Shown here piece after piece: positions 1 to 6,932 of a DNA stretch of 16,771 nucleotides (position 1 is its first letter; the number at the start of each line of letters is the position of its first letter). The translations under genes and the position numbers were made by a program. The stretch comes from Candidatus Beckwithbacteria bacterium (lineage in GTDB: Bacteria; Patescibacteriota; Microgenomatia; UBA1400; UBA1449). The stretch covers positions 1-16,771 of the forward strand of contig JAAZND010000030.1 of the NCBI GenBank assembly GCA_012798485.1. The letters are read 5' to 3'. The notes under the pieces are model-generated. The model did not search any database and had not been told where the DNA came from. It worked only from the letters and a program-made list of their open reading frames with translations.

Positions 1-1
1 G

Positions 2-127
2 TATCCGGATTTAGAAGAAAGTATATGGTCAGATGGCTTTTGGTCAGAGGGATACTTTGTAGGGACAGTAGGACAGAGAGAATTAAGAGAAGTTATTAAA
101 TACGTTAAAAATCAGAATAAAGATTAA
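2..127 (+). CDS. tnpA: IS200/IS605-type Y1 transposase (TnpA), C-terminal fragment cut by window edge
   Basis: The reading frame is open from the window edge to a TAA at 125-127 and encodes 41 residues. The visible part matches the C-terminal end of Y1 HUH-type single-strand transposases: the core motif FWSEGYFVGTVG, then a helix ending KYVKNQ. In this family the tyrosine of the Y-x-x-x-Q motif in this last helix is the catalytic nucleophile that cuts the element's single-stranded ends; here it is Y34 with Q38. The N-terminal part, including the HUH metal site, lies outside the window, so intactness cannot be judged. The C-terminus does not look like a RAYT (REP-associated) transposase. A hairpin follows 10 bases after the stop, as expected for an IS right end. 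Confidence 0.85.
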   Translation, partial: YPDLEESIWSDGFWSEGYFVGTVGQRELREVIKYVKNQNKD

Positions 128-137
128 GACTTAGACA

Positions 138-158
138 CCGAGGACTTTTAGTCCGCGG
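138..158 (+). repeat. Hairpin, probable right-end recognition structure of the IS200/IS605 element
   Basis: CCG-A-GGAC (138-145) pairs with GTCC-G-CGG (151-158) around the loop TTTTA, with one A/G mismatch in the stem. Subterminal imperfect hairpins just after tnpA are the sites bound by Y1 transposases at element ends. Alternative pairing is possible between ACCG (137-140) and CGGT (161-164). The exact element end is probably a few bases further right, close to the end of the DUF5752-like gene at 179. It could also act as a weak terminator, but no T-run follows. Confidence 0.6.
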
Positions 159-178
159 AGCGGTCATTTCTTCAAAAT

Positions 179-778
179 CTATTTACAATTTTGGGCATCT
201 TTAAGCATTTCCATATGATCTTCGACAAAAATCAGCATTTGTTGTCTATTGGTGCTTTCGGTAAGAATTTCAGCTAGTTGATAATCGCCAATAATATCAT
301 TGACCCATTTAGCAATATCATTTGGTTCTCTTTCCAAATGAAAAGCAATCACTTCGTCAGAGGTATTTTGTAAACAACTTTTTAGCTCTTCAAGACTTTC
401 AGCTTTTTTTCCGTCTTGAAAATAAAAAGGTAATTCTACTTTTTCTAACCATCTATTAGCTACATAATGTGGTAAATTAATAGTTCTCATCATTTGTCTT
501 TCCAGGGCTACTATAAGTCCCCATCTGTTCGTGTTTTTTCTTAGTTCTTTGGCTAACTCTTTATCATCTATTACTTTTTCCACCCAGTCAGCAATATCGT
601 TTTTATCATTATTGACATGTTCAGCAATAATATCTTCTCTGATAATTCTTAAAGCCTGTTTGAGCTCCCATAAATTGGAAATAGTGACACCATTATTAAA
701 ACGGAAATTTTTACTTCTTGGGATAACTCTAGCCTGCCATTTAGGAGTGAGATATCTTTGAGCAGATGTAAAGATCAT
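179..778 (-). CDS. Protein with two tandem DUF5752-like repeats
   Basis: A 199-aa soluble protein with no signal peptide or membrane segment. It is built from two copies of the same roughly 70-residue unit, residues 25-94 and 118-188. Each starts with an F-x-F stretch and a short turn ending in G, then a helix (ELKQAL / ELKSCL). Next comes a conserved block with a histidine, an N-D-I-A-x-W motif (NDIADWV at 60-66, NDIAKWV at 153-159) and a D-x-x-LA motif. This pattern fits the DUF5752 family of archaea and uncultured bacteria, whose function is unknown to me. The ATG at 778 follows an A/G-rich stretch rather than a clear ribosome site. It stands alone between the IS end and a gene-poor stretch, so context gives no function. 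Confidence is high that it is a real gene, moderate for the family. Confidence 0.75.
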   Translation of the reverse strand: MIFTSAQRYLTPKWQARVIPRSKNFRFNNGVTISNLWELKQALRIIREDIIAEHVNNDKNDIADWVEKVIDDKELAKELRKNTNRWGLIVALERQMMRTINLPHYVANRWLEKVELPFYFQDGKKAESLEELKSCLQNTSDEVIAFHLEREPNDIAKWVNDIIGDYQLAEILTESTNRQQMLIFVEDHMEMLKDAQNCK

Positions 779-918
779 TGCTTTTCTTTATTTTCAATTT
801 CAATAGTCAATTATGCAATTGCTACCTAAAATTGAAAAGTATTTATAATTAGATTTTACTACTAATATTATATAAAAGCTTTTTAATTGATTTGTAAAGT
901 AGGAGATTTAAAGCATGG

Positions 919-1161
919 CTATAATTCAAGAAAAAGTGCTGCTGGTTGTAATTTGGTTCTGAGCCAGCACATGGTATCACTCCAGCTTCCTAATCCTATC
1001 GAAATATTGTCTAAGATTAGTGGCGGTATATACTTAATTCTAACATCAAGATTAGGTTCTTGTTTAATATTGCTATTACAGGCTTTGAGAATTTGAAGAG
1101 TAGCTTGTCTATGGCTGATTAAACGCAACTCTTGATAATCTAAAGGAGTGGTAGTTTTCAT
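919..1161 (-). CDS. Weakly supported 80-aa hypothetical ORF
   Basis: ATG at 1161, TAG at 919, 80 residues. There is a possible helix near residues 15-32 and a C-terminal end containing MCWLRTKLQPAALFLEL. No family is recognised, no ribosome-binding site precedes it, and its start codon lies inside one arm of the inverted repeat at 1160-1219. The opposite strand carries a shorter open frame over the same bases, so chance is a real possibility. It could be a small gene, a remnant of a larger one, or nothing. Confidence 0.25.
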   Translation of the reverse strand: MKTTTPLDYQELRLISHRQATLQILKACNSNIKQEPNLDVRIKYIPPLILDNISIGLGSWSDTMCWLRTKLQPAALFLEL

Positions 1162-1219
1162 AGATAGTTGTTTTTAATTGATAATAATTAATACTACCTA
1201 ATTTTAGACAACTATCGAT
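1160..1219. repeat. Imperfect inverted repeat with 20-nt arms
   Basis: Arm 1160-1179 and arm 1200-1219 are inverted copies matching at 16 of 20 positions, with a perfect core GATAGTTGT (1163-1171) / ACAACTATC (1208-1216) and a 20-nt A/T-rich spacer. It lies between the 80-aa ORF and the first DUF2723 gene. It could be an end structure of a mobile element, an operator pair, or an RNA hairpin; the sequence does not decide. Confidence 0.5.
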
Positions 1220-1335
1220 GTAATTTTTATAGGATCGGTTTAAAAAGTGTAAACCATGCGCTGGTATACGCTCATGGTGGTGGTGGTGATTTAGGTTTGA
1301 CTAAAAGACCTCAAATGGATATGATCAATTTATGA
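1192..1335 (+). pseudogene. Possible 3' remnant of an unidentified gene overlapping the next start by ATGA
   Basis: After an in-frame TAA at 1189 this frame stays open to TGA at 1333-1335. No good start codon lies upstream of the protein-like part, which reads VNHALVYAHGGGGDLGL followed by TKRPQMDMINL. The TGA overlaps the ATG of the downstream DUF2723 gene as ATGA, the usual form of translational coupling between adjacent genes of an operon. This suggests the tail of a gene whose 5' part was lost, perhaps by an insertion or deletion. I do not recognise the family; a chance open frame is the alternative. Confidence 0.3.
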
Positions 1336-3539
1336 AAATAAAGTTTTTAAATTTTTTTGCAAAGAAGAACTTCACTTTTTTCTTTAAAAACATAACAGAT
1401 AAGAAATTAACTCAACCAATTGAAAAAAAGATTTATTATTATGCCCTTATCAGTGCTGTCTTGTTTTTTATCTTATATTTTTTGACTCAAGCTAAAGCCC
1501 ATATTGGGTTTTTGGATAGCGATAAATTTCTTTTAATTGCTTCTAATCTAGGGGTTTTTAAAGCTCCAGGTTTTTCCATACAAACCTTATTAACTTATTT
1601 TTGGATTAATTTACCACTACCTTTTCCTCTTATTGTCAAAGCTCATTTATTATCAGCTCTACTACAAAGTTTGAGTATTTTTTTTGTTTTTTTAACACTC
1701 TATCGTTTGGTCCAATGTTTACAAAAACAGATTAAAGATAAGTTTATTTCCTTTAAAATAGATCCTTTATTAATAGCTTTTTTGGGTTCGGTTTTTCTAG
1801 CTACAGCTTATTATTTTTGGTATTCTGCTTTATTTATCAATATTTATATTTTCAACAGCTTTCTTTTAGCTCTCGTTTTATTTTTATCAGTCATTATGCT
1901 TACCTCTGATTCTAAATTAATTAAGAAAGAATTTTGGATTATATTAGGCTTTAGTCTTATTCTATTTATCACTAATCTAATTAATTTTGCCCTAGCTATG
2001 CTTCTGCTATTGGTTTTAATCTTTTTTTTAGACAAAAAAAACTTTCAAAGTTTATCTCTATTAGCGTTGAGCTTATTCATAACTTTTTGCCTGCAAATAG
2101 TTTTACTTTGGTTTTTACAAAAAAATAACGTTGATTTTTCTTATAGATTTGTCAACAGTTTTTGGGCAGCTTTAACTTTTTATCTTCAGGGAATTTTTAA
2201 TTTACAAATCTTTGTCAGACAAATTAGTCTGGCATTTTTTTCCAATATTTACCTTCGATATTTTTCTATTTTTGAATTGCTTCTTTTAGTTTTAGCTTTT
2301 TTTACCTTAATCAAATGGGATAAAAAAATAAGTTTGTTTTTCTTTGCTCCATCTTTTGTTGTTGGTTTTTTATTTTTATTTTTTGTCAATAATTTACAAG
2401 AAATTGAACAGCAGCTTAATTTTATCCCTTTATTTCTACCAATATATATTCTGCTAATTTTTCCTTTGGCTTTATTTTTCTATTCTTTTTTAGAAAAATC
2501 AAAAAAAATAATTCTAGTGATCGGAGGAAAGGAAAAGTTAGCCTTGATTTTTCCACTGGCTTTATTAAGCTTATTTATTTTTGTAAGAATGTTTATCAAT
2601 TTACATCAAATCCGAGTTAACCAGTTTATTTTGTCAGAAAAATTAAGCCAAAAGGTTTTACAAGATTTGCCTGCAGATAGTTTACTTATTTGCTTTGAGG
2701 AAAAAATTTGCGATTCGATTTTATATGAACAAGTTGTCAATAAAGTTAGAAAAGATGTAGTGACATTAATCCCGTCAGAACTTGATTTGAATCAGAATAT
2801 TGCTAAAAAGAATTTACATGGATTTAGTTATGAAGATTCTTTTTTTAAGGTTTTAGATTACCTTACTTATAATATTGGTAAAAGACCAGTTTTTGTCTTG
2901 GGTCTTACTAATGATTACATTAATATATTAGGCTTTGATTACAGTTTTGTTTACTATATTCCTTATGGATACGTTGCCCAGTTGTACCATCAGCTGCCTC
3001 AAAATTTACCTCCAACCAATTATAGTTTGAGTGAGGATTTTTATGATATAAAAATTTCTAAAAATGATTTATATCAAGAATGGTATAAGTATTTTTTAGC
3101 TCAGAATCATGCTTTGAATGCTAGTTTTTACAGTAAAATGGGCTATCGGGATTTAGTGCGTGATGAATTAAACATTGCTGCTAACCTTCTTTATCAAATT
3201 GAAGACGTCAATAAAAAAAATGTGGAGTCAATGAGAAATCAGATTGAAGGAGGAAATAAGATTGGCAATTACGAACCTGGCTCCTCATCTCAGACGATAG
3301 AAGAGATTTTGAAAAACGTAGATAATTATTTAACTCAAGGAAAAATAGCTAAAGCTTATATTGGAGCATTGGGTGCTACAATTGTTGATCCAATGTCTTC
3401 TGAAGCGAGATTAAAATTAGCTTCTATTTATGAAAAATTGGGTGATAAAAAAATGGCTTTAACTGAATATAAAAACATTTTACTTTATTATCCAGAGAGC
3501 ACAATTTCAGCTCAAAAAGTTTCAGAATTACAAAAGTAA
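1332..3539 (+). CDS. DUF2723-type (GT-C) membrane protein with degenerate motif and C-terminal TPR-like region
   Basis: 735 aa. A first TM helix (about 36-53) is followed by a loop and helix matching the DUF2723 (TMEM260-like, GT-C) family, then many further TM helices to about residue 430. After these comes an extracytoplasmic domain (SLLICFEEKICDSILYEQVV region) and TPR-like helices from about 655 to the end. Family members are thought to transfer sugars from lipid carriers to proteins at the membrane. Here the conserved D-x-x-E-L and H-P-x-G-Y-P motifs have become DSDKF (62-66) and KAPGFS (77-82). Thus E is K, H is K and both P are changed, so catalysis is doubtful. It is 11 nt upstream of a paralogue with intact motifs, suggesting a partner or regulatory role. 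Codon use is strongly A/T-biased like its neighbours. No ribosome site is seen; the start overlaps a preceding TGA. Confidence 0.8.
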   Translation: MKIKFLNFFAKKNFTFFFKNITDKKLTQPIEKKIYYYALISAVLFFILYFLTQAKAHIGFLDSDKFLLIASNLGVFKAPGFSIQTLLTYFWINLPLPFPLIVKAHLLSALLQSLSIFFVFLTLYRLVQCLQKQIKDKFISFKIDPLLIAFLGSVFLATAYYFWYSALFINIYIFNSFLLALVLFLSVIMLTSDSKLIKKEFWIILGFSLILFITNLINFALAMLLLLVLIFFLDKKNFQSLSLLALSLFITFCLQIVLLWFLQKNNVDFSYRFVNSFWAALTFYLQGIFNLQIFVRQISLAFFSNIYLRYFSIFELLLLVLAFFTLIKWDKKISLFFFAPSFVVGFLFLFFVNNLQEIEQQLNFIPLFLPIYILLIFPLALFFYSFLEKSKKIILVIGGKEKLALIFPLALLSLFIFVRMFINLHQIRVNQFILSEKLSQKVLQDLPADSLLICFEEKICDSILYEQVVNKVRKDVVTLIPSELDLNQNIAKKNLHGFSYEDSFFKVLDYLTYNIGKRPVFVLGLTNDYINILGFDYSFVYYIPYGYVAQLYHQLPQNLPPTNYSLSEDFYDIKISKNDLYQEWYKYFLAQNHALNASFYSKMGYRDLVRDELNIAANLLYQIEDVNKKNVESMRNQIEGGNKIGNYEPGSSSQTIEEILKNVDNYLTQGKIAKAYIGALGATIVDPMSSEARLKLASIYEKLGDKKMALTEYKNILLYYPESTISAQKVSELQK

Positions 3540-3550
3540 CCTTTTCTAAG

Positions 3551-5803
3551 ATGGAATTTTCAATCCCTACTAATCATAAAAAGTATCATTTTAATTTAGT
3601 TTTTTTTGGAGCCTGTTTGCTTTTTATTCTTGCTTTTGGCGTTTATTATTATTCAGCTTTTAGAACTAATCCTGGATATGCTGATAGCGATGAGTTAATT
3701 ACCATCGGCTATCTATTGGGAGTAGGCCATCCTTCTGGTTATCCCATACATATTATTTTGACTAAGCTATTTACTTTACTACCTATTGCAGGGACAGTAG
3801 CTTTTAAAGCCAATTTACTTGCTGCTTTTTTTCATGCCTTGACTTTGGTTTTATTATATTTAGTTTGTCTTAAACTTATAGCTCAAATATCAAGTGAAAA
3901 ATGGTCAGCAAAACAAAATGAGGTTTTACAAATTGTGACAGCTTTTCTAGGATCTTTTCTGTTGGGTTTTTCCGCTCTTTTTTGGTTGTATTCTGGAATT
4001 AATGAGGTTTTTCCAATTAATAACTTTTTAGGTTTATTGGTTTTTTACCTCGCTTTATTATGGGAAGAAGCAGTGAGAAAAGAAAAAAACAAGGTAAACG
4101 CTAAAGAAAAGAGACTGTTTTTAGCTACTTGTTTTATAGCTGGTTTTGGTTTAGCTAATATTCAGGTATTTATTTTGCTCTTGCCTGCTTTATGTATTTT
4201 TTTATTTTATACTTTAATCAATACTAAAAAAATCCAATTTTATTTTCCAGTTAACTTCCTACTCTTGATTGTGTTTCCAGTTTTAGGTTTTGTTTTACCA
4301 ACTTTACTTTTATTTCCTTTAAATGCAAGACAGGCAGACGTTTCCTGGTATTTTGAACAAAATCTCCACGGTTTAGTAAAATTGATTACTCGTCAGGATT
4401 TCGCCGGGTTTATTCCTGAAAAAAATATCACTATAAATAATGCTTACATGTTGAATAAAATTGATATTAATGCTCATTTGCAGGCGATTCCTAATTATTT
4501 AATTCATTTGAATGAGCATTTTTCTTATCTTGGTTTGATTTTATTTGTCTTAACTTTAGTCTGGTTATTTTTTATGCAAAGAAAAATTTTTTATCTTTTA
4601 ACTCCATTTTTCTTTTTTCCAGGATTTTTGTTTGCAGTTTATATGAAAGTCAAACCAGAAGATTCTCAGAACCTGGTCAATCGGGCTTATATTGGTGTTT
4701 CACAAAGGCAATATCTGTTAGGAGAAGTCTTTTTTGCTATCTTTCTGATTTTAGCTTTATGGATTTTGCTCCAGCTACTGATTCGTTATTTTAAATTTAA
4801 ATATAAACAGATCCTTATATTTGCTGTTATTTTATTTCTAAGTTTAGATGTATGGTTTTTTCTTGACAATAAACAAATGGGAATTAACCGCGATAATAGA
4901 ATGGCCTGGGATTATGCTAGACAAGTTTTAGATGATGCAGAGGATAATTCGCTAATTGTTTGTATGGCTGATTTTTCTTGTTTTTCACTTTTTTATATGC
5001 AGGAGGTTGAGCATTATCGTCCTCAGGTTAAAGTTTTAACTCGTAATCAATTACTGCAAAAGCATTATCTTAATAAAAATCCTGGTCAATATTTAGCCTT
5101 TAATTATCGAGGCAATCCTTTTTTTACAGCTGATATGATTTCTTATAGTCTTTTAAATCATAAAGTTTATTTGACTGATCCTTCAATTTATTATTCTAAA
5201 TATATGGGCTTTGAGGCTAATCCATTTTTTTTAATTCCAAAGCATTATTTATATGAAATTACAAAAAAAGTTCCGGAAAAAGTAGAAAGCTATGATTATA
5301 ATTTTACCCAAAAATTAATACAACAAACCAAGTCAAAAAAAGATTATTGGGCCAGATCTTTAAATGATTATTTTGCCAATTTTCATAATGTGATGGGTAT
5401 TATTTATGGTCATTTAGGGCTAAAGAAAGAAGCTTCGCAAAATTTTGGCCTATCAGCACAATTAACCCCCGATAATCAAATTTCTCAAAATTTGAAAATG
5501 AAGTTAAATTTTTATAATGGTAATCCTTATTATTCTTTTGGTTCGGTCAGCTCTAGCTCAGCTGAGCTTTTAAAGATTTCACAACAACAATTTCAAGATG
5601 GAGAAGTTTTAAAAGCTTATGATAGTAACCTTAAAGCTTTATTTATGGATCCGCTTAATACTGAAGCAAGAATGAACTTAATCTCTCTCTATAAAGTGGG
5701 GAGATATTATAATCAGGCTAGAGAGGAAATTTTTAATGTTTTAAAATATGATCCTTCAAATCAAGAAGCTAAGAAAGCTTTAGAAGATTTACCCAAAGAA
5801 TAG
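3551..5803 (+). CDS. DUF2723-type (GT-C) membrane glycosyltransferase with C-terminal TPR-like region
   Basis: 750 aa. After the first TM helix (about 16-35) comes the family signature: DSDEL (45-49) followed by GVGHPSGYP (57-65), equivalent to the D-x-x-E-L and H-P-P-G-Y-P motifs of TMEM260-like O-mannosyltransferases. About ten further TM helices follow to about residue 440. Then comes a domain with SLIVCMADFSCFSLFYMQ and RPQVKVLTRNQLL, the usual 'residual enzyme domain' layout of the family, and TPR-like helices (about 672-750) probably outside the membrane. It likely moves a sugar from a polyprenyl-phosphate donor to exported proteins; substrate and sugar are not deducible. It is the second gene of a tandem pair and ends 1 nt from the convergent lipoprotein gene. 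The nearby Thr/Pro-rich surface cohesin is a plausible substrate, by inference only. Confidence 0.85.
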   Translation: MEFSIPTNHKKYHFNLVFFGACLLFILAFGVYYYSAFRTNPGYADSDELITIGYLLGVGHPSGYPIHIILTKLFTLLPIAGTVAFKANLLAAFFHALTLVLLYLVCLKLIAQISSEKWSAKQNEVLQIVTAFLGSFLLGFSALFWLYSGINEVFPINNFLGLLVFYLALLWEEAVRKEKNKVNAKEKRLFLATCFIAGFGLANIQVFILLLPALCIFLFYTLINTKKIQFYFPVNFLLLIVFPVLGFVLPTLLLFPLNARQADVSWYFEQNLHGLVKLITRQDFAGFIPEKNITINNAYMLNKIDINAHLQAIPNYLIHLNEHFSYLGLILFVLTLVWLFFMQRKIFYLLTPFFFFPGFLFAVYMKVKPEDSQNLVNRAYIGVSQRQYLLGEVFFAIFLILALWILLQLLIRYFKFKYKQILIFAVILFLSLDVWFFLDNKQMGINRDNRMAWDYARQVLDDAEDNSLIVCMADFSCFSLFYMQEVEHYRPQVKVLTRNQLLQKHYLNKNPGQYLAFNYRGNPFFTADMISYSLLNHKVYLTDPSIYYSKYMGFEANPFFLIPKHYLYEITKKVPEKVESYDYNFTQKLIQQTKSKKDYWARSLNDYFANFHNVMGIIYGHLGLKKEASQNFGLSAQLTPDNQISQNLKMKLNFYNGNPYYSFGSVSSSSAELLKISQQQFQDGEVLKAYDSNLKALFMDPLNTEARMNLISLYKVGRYYNQAREEIFNVLKYDPSNQEAKKALEDLPKE

Positions 5804-5804
5804 C

Positions 5805-6920
5805 CTATTCTAATTGATTTAATTTTGTATTAATAATCATTTCATTATATCTTGGAATAATAATTTCCTTCTGACCTTTAAAATCAGAAATCCATAATCT
5901 TTTAAACTGAATAAGATCGTCTTGTTTAGTTTCCTCAATCAAATATTGATCTTTTTTCCAGGGGATAAAATAAGGATTAGTCAGATCATTGGCAATTTCA
6001 ATTGGTGTTCTTGCTACCTCTTTTGCTTTTTCAAAATCATAAACATGCCAGTAACCTTCAGAACTTAGAGCAAATAATAGGTTATCGATTCTTTTGAGGC
6101 TAGTAAAATTGACCTTAGTATTTGTAGTCTCAAAAATGATTTGAGGATTGCTAGGATTTTGTAAAGGATAAAAAACTAACTTATTTTCAACTGGTAAAAC
6201 TACACCTTGAGAAAAAGGATCCCAAACGACAAGATAGCGGCTTGATAAGTTTGTTTCGCTTTCAAATTGAATTGGATTGCCAGCATTAATATTTGTAAAC
6301 ATAAATTGCGGTTTATTTTGACTTTGACCATAACCAGAAATAAAAAGAATAGTTTTTTCATCAGGAGAAACTTTAAAAACGTTACCATAAGGATAAGGAA
6401 TAGTAATTACTTTTTGTTCTTCAGTATCAAGATTGATAATACGCATTTTACTCCCATCATCAGTAATAAAACGCAAATTATTTTCATTGGCAGAGAAATC
6501 CAAGAATGGATTGGTGTTTAAAAATTGAGAAGCTTTATAGACATTTTTAACCTGTTGTGTTTCGATATCAAAGACAATAATTCCTTGTTCCGGAGAATAC
6601 CAGGCTAAAAATTTATGACTTGGACTAATATAAAAATTTTCAATATTTTGATCAATAGGAACCTCTTTATTGTTAAAAGTATAAATTGCAACTGGATATT
6701 TAAAATTAGGATCAACTAAAAAAATTTGATTTTTATTGGTAAAAGCGATTAAAGATTCAGCTTTTTTGATATCTTCAAAATTGACTTTTTGTTGTTCAAT
6801 ACTGGGATTAGTTTGAACTTGCTCTGATTGATTCTCTTTAGAGCAAGCAGTGAGAAAAATAAGAGTAAATAATAAAATTATGATCTTATAATTAATCATA
6901 TAATTTTTTGAATTTTCCAT
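5805..6920 (-). CDS. Lipoprotein with beta-propeller-like repeats
   Basis: 371 aa. A hydrophobic N-terminus ends in the lipobox L23-T-A-C26, so the mature protein is lipid-anchored at C26. The rest is a series of short beta-rich repeats of the kind 'sequence value, then display or strand' (for example KFLAWYSPEQGIIVFDIET, SPDEKTILFISGYG, WDPFSQGVVLPVENKLVFY). These resemble TolB/WD40-type propeller blades, with about six or seven blades expected. Such proteins usually bind partners rather than catalyse. A second ATG at 6899 (M8) would give a more standard signal peptide and cannot be excluded. It is the last gene of the cohesin operon, 12 nt after the large cohesin gene. Its stop lies 1 nt from the convergent DUF2723 gene, leaving no room for a terminator between them. 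Confidence 0.75.
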   Translation of the reverse strand: MENSKNYMINYKIIILLFTLIFLTACSKENQSEQVQTNPSIEQQKVNFEDIKKAESLIAFTNKNQIFLVDPNFKYPVAIYTFNNKEVPIDQNIENFYISPSHKFLAWYSPEQGIIVFDIETQQVKNVYKASQFLNTNPFLDFSANENNLRFITDDGSKMRIINLDTEEQKVITIPYPYGNVFKVSPDEKTILFISGYGQSQNKPQFMFTNINAGNPIQFESETNLSSRYLVVWDPFSQGVVLPVENKLVFYPLQNPSNPQIIFETTNTKVNFTSLKRIDNLLFALSSEGYWHVYDFEKAKEVARTPIEIANDLTNPYFIPWKKDQYLIEETKQDDLIQFKRLWISDFKGQKEIIIPRYNEMIINTKLNQLE

Positions 6921-6932
6921 ATTATAGACTAC

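Larger units (their letters stand above)
779..1331. other. Gene-poor stretch of about 550 bases with possible remnants and hairpins
   Basis: No convincing complete gene lies here. Reading - strand, a possible but weak promoter for the DUF5752-like gene is TTTACA (893-898) with TATAAT (867-872); the 20-nt spacer is longer than ideal. An 80-aa ORF (919-1161, - strand), a large imperfect inverted repeat (1160-1219) and a frame open into the next gene (1192-1335) are listed separately. A small hairpin, ACCAT-GCG with CGC-tc-ATGGT, spans 1253-1278. The mixture suggests decayed or rearranged sequence next to the IS element. Confidence 0.5.

Noticed and set aside
887..1096. 69-aa + strand open frame
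   Set aside because: It has a TTG start and no ribosome site or recognisable domain, and it overlaps the equally weak - strand ORF.
5798..5810. Palindrome GAATAG-C-CTATTC between the convergent genes, as a terminator
   Set aside because: A loop of one base cannot form a hairpin and no T-run follows; it comes from the two facing stop codons.
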